Positions 24,814-35,280 of a DNA stretch of 64,000 nt are shown here, in pieces. The DNA lies in NCBI GenBank assembly GCA_948567375.1, contig OX419757.1, forward strand, positions 5,022,001-5,086,000. Reading direction: 5' to 3'. Source of the stretch: Lunularia cruciata. Lineage: Eukaryota > Streptophyta > Marchantiopsida > Lunulariales > Lunulariaceae. Below the pieces are notes generated by a model that saw nothing but the letters and a program-made list of their open reading frames with translations, was not told where the DNA came from and made no database searches. The position numbers were made by a program, and so were the translations under genes. Numbering within the stretch: position 1 is the stretch's first letter; every line of letters begins with the position of its first letter.

Positions 24814-25205
24814 TTTGTATTCTCTCATCGCGGATTTCCATTTCTAAGAGGAGCCTTCTTATATTTCTGCCCGATTACTACTCTTCCAAGAGCCGCAACA
24901 TTCTGCTCTATTGTCTACGATCATTCTCGAACGACATTTTAGAAATAACCGAGTTTGCCTTGGCCCTCATGAATTTCCGAGCAGAATTTGGCTACGATCA
25001 TTCTCTGGCTTTGTATTCTCTCATCGCGGATTTCCATTTCTAAGAGGAGCCTTCTTATATTTCTGCCCGATTACTATTCTTCCAAGAACCGCAACATTCT
25101 TCGCTATTGTCTACGATCATTCTCGAGCGACATTCTAGAAATAACCGAGTTTGCCATGGCACTCATGAATTTCCGGGCAGAATTTCGATTTCCGAATAGA
25201 TTTCG
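24814..25205 (+). repeat. 196-bp tandem duplication
   Basis: TTTGTATTCTCTCATCGCGG starts at 24,814 and 25,010, and the copies run head to tail. They share GAGGAGCCTTCTTATATTTC and GAAATAACCGAGTTTGCC. A diverged relative of the last part (GAGTTCGCCTTGGGACTCATGAA) is at about 13,205, so the unit belongs to a dispersed repeat family that lies near the non-LTR-like tails. Confidence 0.9.
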
Positions 25206-25289
25206 ATACGATGGCTACCCACATCCGCTACGTCCACATTTCGTGGGGCATTGAAGAAGTTTTTGGTGCCTTTATGGATTACTTACCGA

Positions 25290-25430
25290 TGCTAATGGGG
25301 CTTAGCCCTAGCCTCTTTTTCCCCTTTGTCTTTTCCTTGTACGGCCTGATGAGATCTTCCCATCTTTCTTTTTTCCGCTCGTGGTCGTGTTTCCTTTTTT
25401 GCGGTTGTTTCCCTTTTTATGGAGGCTTAC
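25290..25430 (+). repeat. Non-LTR-like 3' tail, diverged copy
   Basis: GGGGCTTAGCCCTAGCC, then CTTTGTCTTTTCCTTGTACGG and CTGATGAGATCTTCCCATC, followed by pyrimidine-rich DNA. It is the same tail as at 12,730 and 31,430 but more diverged. Confidence 0.7.
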
Positions 25431-26313
25431 GATGATAGCTTGACTTCAATTTGTGCATCTGTTCTTGCTTGCATTTCGTTCTTCCATATCCATGTTTTCG
25501 GTTCGGGCCTAGGTGGCTTTGGATTCCCCCCGTTCGGTGAATGGTTTCTGCTCCCATTTCTTGAATATGCAGACTGTGTAGCTTGTAAGCCCAGCTCGCG
25601 AAATGAAGACGCCACGTCGGCACATCTGTTTTAAGCAAAGCTCAAATCTCTACTAGAATGAATTAGAAATACGAGAGGGAATAATGTATAATTCATGGAC
25701 CTCTAGCTCTGTCTTGAAGGACCAGTGATGTTGTATTGGAAACAAAACAGAATTTGCAACTTCTTTATGCTACGATCTGATCATCCCAACTGCCCTGACA
25801 ACGTGGATTCGTTCTGACTGCCAGATGCTGGTCCGTACTGGAAACCCCCTAACTTCCAAGATAAGAGAAATTGCCCTTCCCCAATTCACTGCCCATATTC
25901 AAATTTCATCGTCGAACTTGAATCGTCTGCTAAAAACCGAAATGAGTTCACCCCAGCGTTTTTTGACAGCAATGTCATAGAAGGGGACTTTCAATACGAG
26001 CTTGGATTCCATAATGCGGACACTAATAAGCGAATCATCACAAATGACCTTACGTAGCCGCGAGTATGATCAATCGGGGGAGCATCGTGAAATGGATGTT
26101 CGGCACAACTTGAAACTCATCATGGGAAACAATCCAGTGGGCAGTAGGAATCAATATTTGCCGAAATGCACTATGGTTACAGCAGCATAATTAGAAATAC
26201 TCTCCGCACCGACTAAAAGTTTGAGAAATAAAGGGACCACTGAATCTCTTCCTGAAGGCAGTAGACGGTACCCCTCTGGCTGATCTATAATTTCCAGTGC
26301 ATAATTTCTGATT

Positions 26314-27912
26314 TCAACGCGCCCCAAGTAAGTGGACAGACAGTGATACGTTACATCCCACGAGCCCGAGGAGGCAGAAGTAGTGAAACAACCTGCACAG
26401 ATTGATGCAATGTCAAGAACATCGGTGTCAGGAGAGTCACAATTCCTGTAACTGATTCATGTATTTTCGTTCCAACAAGTTTCATGATAACCATACAGCT
26501 GGTCAACTACAGAAAATTCAAAGCTGTACTGTACAAAGATCATCGCTCACCCGTATTTCCTGTTGGCCGGGTTGCCCGTTGCGTATCCCTTGAAGTAGAC
26601 GAAACGAGCCACAAGAAACAAGAATCCGAAAACGCTGGCAAGTTTTGGATGCTGAATATCGAAAGACCGAAATTCAAGACCGAAATTTTTTTTCATCAGT
26701 ATCTGACATAACCACTACCTGAAGAAGTCTGATCGCCTTTGAACAGAGCTTTAAAGCGATTGCATATAGCATGCAAACATGTGTCGACCTTGGTACAGAA
26801 ACGAGCCATCGACCAGAAATATTGAAACTAAGATTGCCACATTGAAAAATAATGTGTCTGATTAGGATCACGTATTGGGGAAAGCTTGACTACTCAGTTC
26901 TGATGCTGGGAAAAAGAATATACCTGAATCCCACCGAGAACGAGCAGACCCACGAAGAAGGGTACGGCCTCTAAGAAGTTCTGGTGACCTCTCTGTGTAG
27001 AAACCAATTGAACATGAGTAAGAACCAATAATTGGGAATTTGGCTACGAAGCACAAGCATTAGTCTATAAGTGAACCTCAAACATGTGAGAAAACAGGCA
27101 GATCTCAAGAACATAGCCTCCTGATTATTCCATATAGTTTAAAACCGTTGCATCATCTAATCGACTGGAGCTGTGCAGTATCAGCTACGGCCGGGATGAG
27201 GGCACTACCTGAACACAATTGAATAATTTCGCTTCCTTGTTCTCAGATTCAATGGCATACATAGTTGGGTACCAAACTTTGTATCTGTACAAACAATAAT
27301 TGTCAGCTCCCATCAACTGAAGGCACGCGAATCCGACCACTTCCCGCGACATCTCGTGCTCAGAGGCACCCTACCCCAACATATCCTGGCGAAGCCGAGA
27401 GAGCCTTCCCAAGCATCCGTTCAAGCAGCCCTCAGCATTTCAACCATGCATAATACGCAATTCCGGAGAGATTCTGTTCTAATCATCGTCATCGTCCAAG
27501 CTGCTGCAGACCTAAAACCCGTGACTGCTACTAACGCTTCACTGCTTGCAATGAACGATCTAACAACAACAAAAAATAGCTAATAACTCCTATACCCACA
27601 CCCAAAACTTCCCATAGTGCGACTGAAACAGAGTATCAGCTCCCTCTCCTACCATAAAGTAGCATAACTAGTTCCCACAGATCAGATGAAAGTCAAATTG
27701 CATTAGCCCATATATCAACGAAAGTCCTCCTCTTGAACCTGCAAATCTAAAATTTACGGATCCACATAGTCCGACAAATCTACGGTGAGTTCTGCACTGG
27801 CTCACTTTTTGCGGGCAGCGCCAACCTTGCTGCTCATCCACAAGTGCAGGAAGAAAGAAAGCACCATTACAATTGGCACGAGGCCGAAATCCCCAGTGAT
27901 GAGAACCGCCAT
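26314..27912 (-). CDS. MGST3-type MAPEG protein (microsomal glutathione S-transferase 3-like), five exons
   Basis: Exons on the minus strand: 27912-27806, 27284-27209, 26992-26924, 26651-26551 and 26392-26314. All introns are GT-AG and the frame is kept, giving 143 residues, the usual size for MGST3. The protein starts MAVLITGDFGLVPIVMVL (first membrane segment), then ARKKYKVWYPTMYA, the family signature FNCVQRGHQNFLE (residues 57-69), GLLVLGGIQHP, a segment ending ARFVYFKGYATGNP and a last membrane helix in YFCLLGLVGCNVSLSV. MAPEG members are four-helix membrane proteins of the endoplasmic reticulum or mitochondrial outer membrane. MGST3 forms have glutathione transferase and peroxidase activity, acting on lipid hydroperoxides. 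The ATG stands in AACAACATGGCG. No neighbour suggests a pathway. Confidence 0.92.
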
Positions 27913-28800
27913 GTTGTTAACGAAGATGGTTTTCTCGTTCTTTAGTGCGGACGAGAGTCAATCAGCCTTCTCCGTGAGGAAGAGTGTCACAAAAAGATGG
28001 CTACTGCTCTCCACTACACACTCGGTCTTTGTACTGGATCTTGCCCCCGAGGTCCTCCCTCAACTCTGGAATGTTCAGGAAGGAGCTAGCGAAGCCGCAC
28101 TTTGTTTGTCTGACTGGGCCCACCCCCCCCCCCACCTGTCAGGAAGAGGCCTGCAAAGTCAACACGAATCCGACCTCACTGAAAATGTCCCAGCACTGGA
28201 AAGTTTGGTAACATCCCGGCCGATTACCGGTATGTTTCTACTATAGTGTGCTTTCCCGGGGATGAAATGAACAGGTAAGTTTTGGGAAGTAACTCTGAAA
28301 ACAGCGTAAGATTCCCGGAGAGAGTCCGTAATTCGGGTATAATCGGTGTTAACAGTGAACGACGTCCGGGGAAAACCTTCTCGACTACTCACCCTGACGG
28401 ATCCACGAATGGTGCTGGCGACTAGAACCTTCACTCGGTGAGTCGAACCGCGTCTAAGATACCCAACCCACAGCCAACCCACGTCTATGGAACAGTGCCC
28501 GGGGGCATGTTTCTCGCGAGCCGGCTAAGGAAGAACTGCCGGGAAATGCTTGTTTATTCGGAGCATGTTCGGGAATTTTACCAATTGTGGGTAAGTTGTA
28601 CATGTAGAGTTACTTGTTTCATTCGCGACTAAAACTCCCACGTCACCGGAAATATCCAGAATCTGCCGGTACGGATTACAGTAACGGTCACGCCTTCTCT
28701 TCTCAGGTCACGGTTCCAGAAGGAGGCTTGAGACGCCTTGGGAATTACATCCGTCCACCAATATTCGTTGAAGTTATCACATGTAGAGGTGGCTCCGCAA
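27913..28800. other. Upstream region of the MGST3-like gene
   Basis: This holds the presumed promoter and leader of the minus-strand gene. It is comparatively GC-rich and contains an 11-C homopolymer. Open frames on both strands overlap and show no domain. Confidence 0.4.
28123..28133. repeat. Homopolymer C11
   Basis: Eleven consecutive C within GGGCCCAC...ACCTGTC. It is a likely site of length error in assembly or replication. Confidence 0.9.
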
Positions 28801-28849
28801 TGTCATAGTAAGGTTCAGTCTTTTTATTCTATTCTATTCTTTTATTTCT

Positions 28850-29205
28850 TCATAACCCTATAACCCTAAATCTTCCCATCCTTCGTGTTTTCTAAGCGAT
28901 CGCCCTTTTCTATTTCTATAACACTAAATCTTGCAAAGCTCGTATCTTAGGGCAGTAGTGCAGATTTCTCATATCGTGTTTGTTTCTTTTAGATTTCTAT
29001 ACCCGAAATCTTAGGGGCAAAGCTCGGATATCTTAGGGGCGGGCAGTAGTGCAGATTTCTCATGTCGTGTTTTTTTCTTTTAGATTTCTATAACCCGAAA
29101 TCTTGCAAAGCTCGGATATCTTAGGGGTAATAGTGCAGATTTCACGTATCTACTCTACTGGGGCTTCCCATCCTCCGTGTTTTGTCGCCCTTTTCCCCTT
29201 TTCAT
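28850..29205 (+). repeat. Minisatellite built from the non-LTR-like tail
   Basis: Three diverged units of roughly 90-120 bp carry GCAAAGCTCG(GA)TATCTTAGGG, then .AGTAGTGCAGATTTC and CTTTTAGATTTCTATA. The core GCTCGGATATCTTAGG...GCAGATTTCTCAT is the one found once in the element copies at 12.7 and 31.4 kb. The array ends ACTCTACTGGGGCTTCCCATCC, a shortened tail. A truncated element end appears to have been tandemly amplified here. Confidence 0.75.
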
Positions 29206-29209
29206 TTTG

Positions 29210-30225
29210 AACATTACAATGGCAAATGTATTAATTTAATATTCAGATTTCTTTGAGCTATTTCCATCCACTCCCGCAAGAGGAGAGATGATACAATAAG
29301 AGGAAAATTGAGGGTAGGCGCTTTGGATACTCATGAATTGGACCTGAGGTACTTATCTAGAAGAATTAAAAAAATTTAATATATTTATAAAACATCATTT
29401 TTGGATGTTAATATTGCCAATTTCTCACACTTTTGAAGTAGAAGTTCTTATCTGATTGAAGATTCAGTAATAAATCTTATTTTAAAGAGATTATGATGTT
29501 AGCAGTTTAGTGATTGCTTATGTCAAATATATAGTCTCTACAAAATACATTCTCATATTTTTTTGGTTTTACAGTATATTTACATGAACTTTTAAGTCAT
29601 ATGCATTACATTTATGTCTATGATTGCCTGGTTAGTTGATTCTAAGTCAAAATAATAAATGAATATATAAATAAAAGTAAAAATTATATATTAAAGAATC
29701 TTTACATATATTATAGAACAAGTTTTTCGTCTCTTATAGACAAATTTTCATGTAAAATTGCTTTTCATAAATTATGAATGCACTTAGTGTTTCAAATTGC
29801 ATATGTAACTTATAACTTGTGCAATTGGTAGTAAATTCATAAGCTTAGTTCTAGTTTCTTAATATTTGACATAATATGGTCTCTCCTTGCTTGATGTGCT
29901 GTAAACAATTCTGGAGAAGGGAAAAGAGCCTAAAGTGCAGAGCAAGACCAACTGACCCCCTATTTGGCCTTCGACATAATGACTTCCAAGTGCCACGTTT
30001 CCGACTTTTCCTGAGGTGGCCTCCGACTGTGATACTTGGCATGGAGTGAGCTGAGGTGAACATTCATAGCCAACAATGTTCTTGAGTTCCGATCGTCGTG
30101 TTATGAAACCCAGTGCTGTATATAGACTGATGTGTCCCGTGAAGGTTGCAAAGGGATGGTCAATCTTTTGCCAACTGCGGGTCGGCCAAATCGAAGTGCC
30201 AAATGTGGGAGGCGGTAAGTCCATC
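29210..30225. other. Non-coding region, AT-rich then mixed
   Basis: 29.3-29.85 kb is AT-rich without signals. A 134-codon frame on the minus strand (29,859-30,263) has no recognisable domain and no codon support, and I do not call it a gene. Confidence 0.4.
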
Positions 30226-30229
30226 TCCA

Positions 30230-30300
30230 GCCTAAAGGGAAAAGGCGACGACGTAGAACACATGAAGGATGGAAGACCCGTAAAGTAGGATGAGAGACTC
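30230..30300 (-). repeat. Non-LTR-like 3' tail, short reversed copy
   Basis: On the minus strand: GGGTCTTCCATCCTTCATGTG, then TTCTACGTCGTCGCCTTTTCCC, matching the end of the reversed copy at 19,100. Confidence 0.55.
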
Positions 30301-30955
30301 CAGCCTAAGGTAGGAAGAGAGATGCATTGAAATTAGGAATTAAGAACCAACGTAGAATTTCACATATCTTAAAAATGGATATAAAAAAAAGATAAGAAGC
30401 TTAGATCACTTTCATATAAATCAAATTAATTTCATTTGTATCGATAGGAGACAATTTACCGGACAAGAAATGTCCGTTGAGTAGAAAATCACAATATGTA
30501 AAGACATTTAAAATTCACAAAATAAAAAATAAAAATTTATAGGTTCGGTGTTGAATTTCCCTGTTATTGGAATCATACCGGTGACAGGGAGAAGAGTCCC
30601 ACACTCTTCCTGTCAATTGACAGTAATAGATGTCACGTGCAGTACTAGTAGGACATAAGTGTTCTGTATCGTCCAGAGGGTTGACTCTTGACCAGTAAGG
30701 GTGAAAGCTACTTCATTCCCGATCCTATTACCATGATTATGTATGTGATGCACTAAGTCAATTCAAAATAAACAAATTTGGAGGTCGTGCACTTCGGAGA
30801 GATGCGCAAGAGAAGTGCAAGTGCTTCATGAACGCCACATGAAGACTTGTGGACTCCGGATGTTAATAAGAGAATATCGTATGGGGAAGTCACACACCAT
30901 TATCACGAAGAGTTCCATTATAAATTTCTGTTGAAGAGGTAACCTAGAACAATAC
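30301..30955. other. Sequence upstream of element copy 2, no gene seen
   Basis: The region may include more of the non-LTR-like element. Reading frames are closed and no motif is recognised. Confidence 0.35.
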
Positions 30956-31525
30956 TTATACTTGGTCCGAGATGATCAGGTGACATTGGCGGATGTCGTG
31001 GTTACGGACCCTACACGAGATATAGTTTCGGAGGGAGTGATTACCCATCCCCTTGGATGGGCAACGAGTGCAACAGCAGGTTGCAAGGTCTTCAAGTATA
31101 GGGGCGTGCAACAAGGTCACCTCTTTGTTCCTTTAGCCTTGGAGTTATATGGAGCGATGGACACGGCGTTTGACACATTTGTCAAAGAGTGCATGAGAGC
31201 TTATCATGTTAGGCGCCAGGGGTACCACTCTCACTCTCACGCTTTGTAGCATATTTTAGATAGTGTGTGTCCATTGCTCTACAGAGGGCAGTGGATGGTG
31301 CAATCCATAGGAGAGCAATCACATTAGGTGATGTTTCTTCAGATGCTCCAATTGTGTGTAGATCGTACAACTTGCATAGCTCGGATATCTTAGGTGCGGC
31401 AGGGCAGATTTCTCATATAGACTCTATTGGGGCTTAGCCCCATTTTACCTATTTGTTCTCTCCCTTGTACGGCTTGATGGGGTCTTCCCATCCTTCATTT
31501 TTTCTATGCGGTCACCTTCTTTTTA
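30956..31525 (+). mobile_element. 5'-truncated non-LTR-like element, copy 2
   Basis: This is the longest copy of the repeat family with a common tail. It contains a coding remnant (30,971-31,249), then the segment shared with 12,494-12,830, then the tail GGGGCTTAGCCCCATTTTACC...GGTCTTCCCATCC. Neither a poly(A) nor a target duplication could be placed with confidence, so the right edge is approximate. Confidence 0.65.
30971..31249 (+). pseudogene. C-terminal endonuclease-like remnant of a retroelement polyprotein
   Basis: The frame has ADVVVTDPTRDI, a THPLG...ATA block, KVFKYRGVQQGHLFVPLALE and LYGAMDTAFDTF. This pattern (D-x3-TDP, then K-x2-KYR, then FVPLALE-x-YG) is one I associate with the restriction-enzyme-like endonuclease region at the end of reverse-transcriptase polyproteins in some plant and algal non-LTR elements. 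Beyond the stop at 31,249 other frames continue as REGSGWC and similar, parallel to ALQRVVAGAIHRR at 12.6 kb. There is no reverse transcriptase in the copy. Family assignment is inference. Confidence 0.55.
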
Positions 31526-31899
31526 TATTGAACAAAACCATTCATAGATTATGTTATTTCCTTTGCCATTACACAACAGCACCTACCACACAATATTTTA
31601 TAGTTGACAAGAATGTCCCATAATTTGAGTTCAACTAACAAACTATCAATCCATGTGTCTCCAAATTCCATTTTTTGGTAAAGTGATACAAGCAGAAAAG
31701 CTCCCAATTTCTTGCAATTCAAATGCCAACTGCAAAAACTTTGCGTGAACTTGGATATTTGAACATGTACAAGCAGAAATAGAGCTTGATGATGACTTTG
31801 TTGAGCATTCGTCTCCCACTACACATGAAAGAGTGTGATTTTTTGATTGAAGATTGAACTGAAGTTTAGCAAAGAGGCAATGCCTTTTGAACTTGCTGC

Positions 31900-32215
31900 G
31901 TTCTTATTATAAATATAGTACTACAATCCTAGATGTTTATATAGAAACACGTGAGTGTCGTATCAAGAAGCTTCAAAAGGTCTTAGACAGGGAGACAAAG
32001 CAGATCTAGCTTGTGATAGATCAATTATTTTCTCAATCTATGAGTGTTTGACCTGATTTGTGCTCTCCCCGTGCAGAGCCTCTCTAAACAAGGATTGCAG
32101 TGAGGCTCTGCATAGGGATGTAGCCCATGTTGGGTGAATCTCAGTACAAAATCTGTGCTCTTCTATGATTATTTCTTATGTTTATGTTTTGATTGAGCAC
32201 TATTTTTCTAAACAA
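31900..32215 (+). repeat. Copia 5' LTR, right part
   Basis: TTATTATAAATATAG (about 31,905) is a TATA-like box. The typical copia leader words GCATAGGGATGTAGCCCATG and TTGGGTGAATCTCAGTA follow at about 32,110-32,150. The LTR ends just before the primer-binding site. Its start, left of 31,900, is not determined. Confidence 0.6.
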
Positions 32216-32217
32216 GT

Positions 32218-32229
32218 GGTCTCAAAGCT
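32218..32229 (+). other. Copia primer-binding site
   Basis: TGGTCTCAAAGC resembles the initiator tRNA-Met complement TGGTATCAGAGC with two changes. Confidence 0.6.
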
Positions 32230-32292
32230 AGGTTAGCATAGACATATTTTCTCAAAAGAATCTTTAGTGTAGCTAAATTCAAAGTAGACAAT

Positions 32293-33228
32293 AATGGCAA
32301 ATGACAAAACCAGAGTTGAAAAGTTCAATGGACAAGATTTGGATGATGGAAACTTTAGATCAAGGAATACCTCCCTCAGAAGGATTTGTATGCTCCTTTT
32401 GAAGGAATGAAACAGAAAATTGCAGATCTTGATCTTGAGAGGGATGCAGCATGGAAGATCATGGATCAAAAGGCATTTGCTGTAATTTGTCTAGGCTTTA
32501 CAAAGAAGACCAAGTATCGCATTGCAAAGGCTAAAACAACAAAAGAAAGCAATGGATATTTTGACAAACATGTATGAGAAGCCCTCTACATTGAGTCAAA
32601 TACTTTTGTTGAAGAGATCAGTCAATATGAAATTGATTGATAGAAGACCCATTGTAGAGTTTGTAAGCAACTTTACACGTATCACAAATCAGTTGTTGTC
32701 TAATGCACCAATGGTGCTACATGAAGTGATTTCATTTTTGTGTAAGGTTGATTTATGACCTTTTTGGAGTGTAGTCAAGTAGTATGGCATTAAAGCCAAG
32801 TGGTAAGGCATCAGCCTTTGATGCCAAGAAACAAAGGTTCAAATCCTTTTACTCCAGCCCGCCCTAACTGCCCTAATGCCACCTTTGACAAAAGCAAAAA
32901 TCTTTATTTTTGCTTGGGTTGAGGGCCCTTATGGCATAAGGCCAGGTTAGAGCCTATCAACAGCTTTACATATGTCACAAATCAGCTGGAGTCTACATGC
33001 AAAGACTTGGAAACAAAATAATATACCTTATTATTTTTGTGTTCACTACTTGATAGTTACAACACAATAGTACAAGGGATTTCCAACACCACAAAAGATG
33101 ACTTAACACTTGATGATTTTTTGAGTAGTATAAGCAATGAAGAGATGCAACAAAGGTGTTCAATAGCAAGGAAAAGAATGATCATAATCAAGATTCCTGG
33201 TGGGCAAAGTTTGTCTAACAAGATATAA
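32293..33228 (+). pseudogene. Copia gag (UBN2-type), split by a tRNA-like segment
   Basis: It begins MANDKTRVEKFNGQDL. After a frameshift it continues LYAPFEGMKQKIADLDL, AAWKIMDQKAF and AMDILTNMYEKPSTL. After the insertion near 32.8 kb it resumes with CSLLDSYNTIVQGISNTTKD. The sentence around FTRITNQL appears before the insertion and again as FTYVTNQL after it, so about 60 bp of gag are duplicated across the insertion. The frame is broken. Confidence 0.75.
32780..32965 (+). repeat. tRNA-derived SINE-like segment inside copia gag
   Basis: GCCAAGTGGTAAGGCA (32,795-32,810) and GGTTCAAATCC (32,836-32,846) stand where A- and B-box promoter elements of RNA polymerase III would be. They are followed by TTTTTACTCCAG. 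The first block equals the D-arm of organelle/bacterial-type tRNA-Gln as I know it. The anticodon stem is not well formed, so it is not a working tRNA. A non-tRNA tail of about 100 bp (GGGCCCTTATGGCATAAGGCC) follows, as in a SINE. Confidence 0.6.
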
Positions 33229-33399
33229 GGCATGTCTCTAAATTTGAGAAAACCTTATATCAGCTAGCAAGCTTGATGAAGAAGGTTTTCTTACAACATT
33301 TGAAAGTGAAGAATGGAAGATAACATATGGAGCATGAGTAGTAGTAGCAAAGGGAAAGCATATAAGTGCACTTTATCGTCTCCAAGGAAGCAACCTTGA

Positions 33400-34048
33400 G
33401 AATTTTGTGATGGCTACTATGGTTTCAAAATATCCATCGACACTATGGCATCAAAGATTAAGTCATCATGGCAAAAAAGATATGAAGGCGTTACATGCAA
33501 GAAATTTAATCCCAAGTTTGAAGAAAGTTGAGTTAGATTATTGTGAAACCTATATCTACAAAAAGCAAAAGGCTATCAATTTTAATTTAAAAGGTAGACA
33601 AAGCAAACCAAGAATTTGGAGTTGGTACACACCGATGTATGGGATCCAATGCAAAGCTTACATACAAAAGCAAGAGGTACTTTGTTACTTTTGCTGATGA
33701 TGCAACCCAAAAGACTTGGATCTATGCTATCCATGAAAATTCAGAAGTTTTCAATGTGTTCAAATTGTCAAAAACAATAGTTTAGAAAGATATAGGTTGT
33801 TACATCAAAGCACTAAAATCTGACAATAGAGGAGACTACACAAGTCAAGAATTTCTAAATTCTTGAGCTGAGAAGGCATTTATGACATCAAGACAATTCC
33901 AAGAACACCCCAAGAAAATGGAATAGCTAAAAGATGAAGAGGACAATATTGGAACAAGCAAGATGTATGAGAATACATGCTAGATTACCACTCCTATTTT
34001 GGGTAGCAACAATTTGTACTATTGTGTTCCTCATCAACATAAGTCATA
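33400..34048 (+). pseudogene. Copia pre-integrase and integrase, 5' part
   Basis: LWHQRLSHHGKKDMKALHAR gives the two histidines of the zinc-binding pre-integrase domain. YCETYIYKKQKA matches the CxxC arm with the second Cys changed. The following frames (VHTDVWGP-like, 33,620 onward) are the start of the integrase core. Frames are interrupted, and the region ends at the solo LTR inserted at 34,049. Confidence 0.7.
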
Positions 34049-34631
34049 TGTAATGTTCTGAGGATAGTAGAGAAACACAAAAGAGAAGACACAAGTTTCA
34101 CACTCAAACTCCAATGCCACAAAGGAGCACCTTGGCTTTATTATATAGCAAAGCCGGGACATTCAACGGAAGCATAACCCTTGGATCAGATACATGGATT
34201 TGTGACATGTCATTGATCTCTACCCTTAGATTAGATGAATGCATGGGTGACATGTTGGATCTGGTCCTATCTGGTTGGTCAAACCAATGTTGACCAAAGG
34301 GAATCTTGAGGGAATCTTCTTGTAAGAATATCTAAATTGTATGGGTGAGGTATCGTTGGAAAGATCTTGATGAGAAAAATAGGAAGGGAAGGGAAGGACA
34401 GCCAATTCTTCCTTTGGGTGGGGGAATTTTCACATTTTTAAGGCCTAATTCATCTGTTTAGGCCTCAAATTTGCCTCTAAAGATTTCAAACATATTCTGG
34501 TTTCTGCCCTATTAGTAAAAGTACCCTTTTGGTGATGCCTCTTTCTAATCTATTTAGTCCATCATGTATAACATCCTTCCAGATATTACAAAACCAAATT
34601 TCACCTCATATGTCTAGCTATTGGTATCACA
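34049..34631 (+). repeat. Solo LTR of gypsy family B
   Basis: This 583-bp segment starts TGTAATGTTCTGAGG and ends TTGGTATCACA. It is flanked by perfect 5-bp duplicates TCATA (34,044-34,048 and 34,632-34,636). The sequence matches the LTRs of B1 and B2 (CCAAAGGAGCACCTT-like block, TGACATGTC blocks, GTTTAGGCCTC, CATATGTCTAGCTATTGGTAT). Copia coding sequence continues on both sides (AACATAAGTCATA / TACTAGTACACTAAATGG), so the insertion is clean. Confidence 0.92.
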
Positions 34632-34636
34632 TCATA

Positions 34637-35280
34637 CTAGTACACTAAATGGAAAATCTCTCAAGGAAGCATGGACAGGTAAGAAGGTAAATTACTCCTT
34701 CTTAAGTGTACTTTCCTATTTAACATACTCCTTGATTGACAAGAAGGACAAGAAGAAACTTGACGCATAGTCTTAAAAGTGCACTTTAATTGGTTACGTG
34801 AGTGATGATTATTGTTATAGGCTTTGGGACTTTGAAAATAACAAAATCATTAGAAGTAGGAATGTGATATTCCATGAGAGTAAGATATACAAAGATTGTG
34901 AAGATGTGTAACAAGAAATGACTAAACCATAGTATTTTGATTTGGATATTGAGTCCAAGAAGATGTTTTCAAAGATCTACTTGCTCCTCAGATCAAATTC
35001 ATGAGGAATTCAACGAGCATGAAGAATCTAGTGAGAAAGCAAGGAACTAGAGGAACAAAAAAGTCCAACACCAAGGAGATCAACAAGATTGAGAAAAACA
35101 AAGGTAAGTTTTGATATATCTACAAATACAATTCAGAGTCACATTTTAAATGTAGATGTAGATTTGAGGGAGCCAAAGACATATGAGGAAGCTAGAAATG
35201 ATATCTCTTCTATGAAATGGGATTTTGCTTTGAAAGATGAGATGAATTTTCTTTTCTAAATAAAGCATGGGACTTGACAA
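34637..35280 (+). pseudogene. Copia integrase end and start of reverse transcriptase
   Basis: The frame TSTLNGKSLKEAWTGKK is the conserved end of the integrase domain. LIGYVSDDYCYRLWD follows with FHESKIY. REPKTYEEARNDISSMKWDFA is the beginning of the copia reverse transcriptase. Several stops are present. It is cut off by the LTR of A2. Confidence 0.75.

Noticed and set aside
28855-28872. CCCTATAACCCTAAATC looks like plant telomere repeat (CCCTAAA)
   Set aside because: Only about one and a half imperfect units, inside the T-rich tail of a dispersed repeat; no array.
29859-30263. 134-codon frame on the minus strand
   Set aside because: No domain, overlapping frames on the other strand, next to repeat tails; more likely chance.
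32795-32856. Functional tRNA-Gln gene
   Set aside because: D-arm and T-arm blocks are good but the anticodon stem and acceptor stem do not pair properly; it fits a tRNA-derived repeat.
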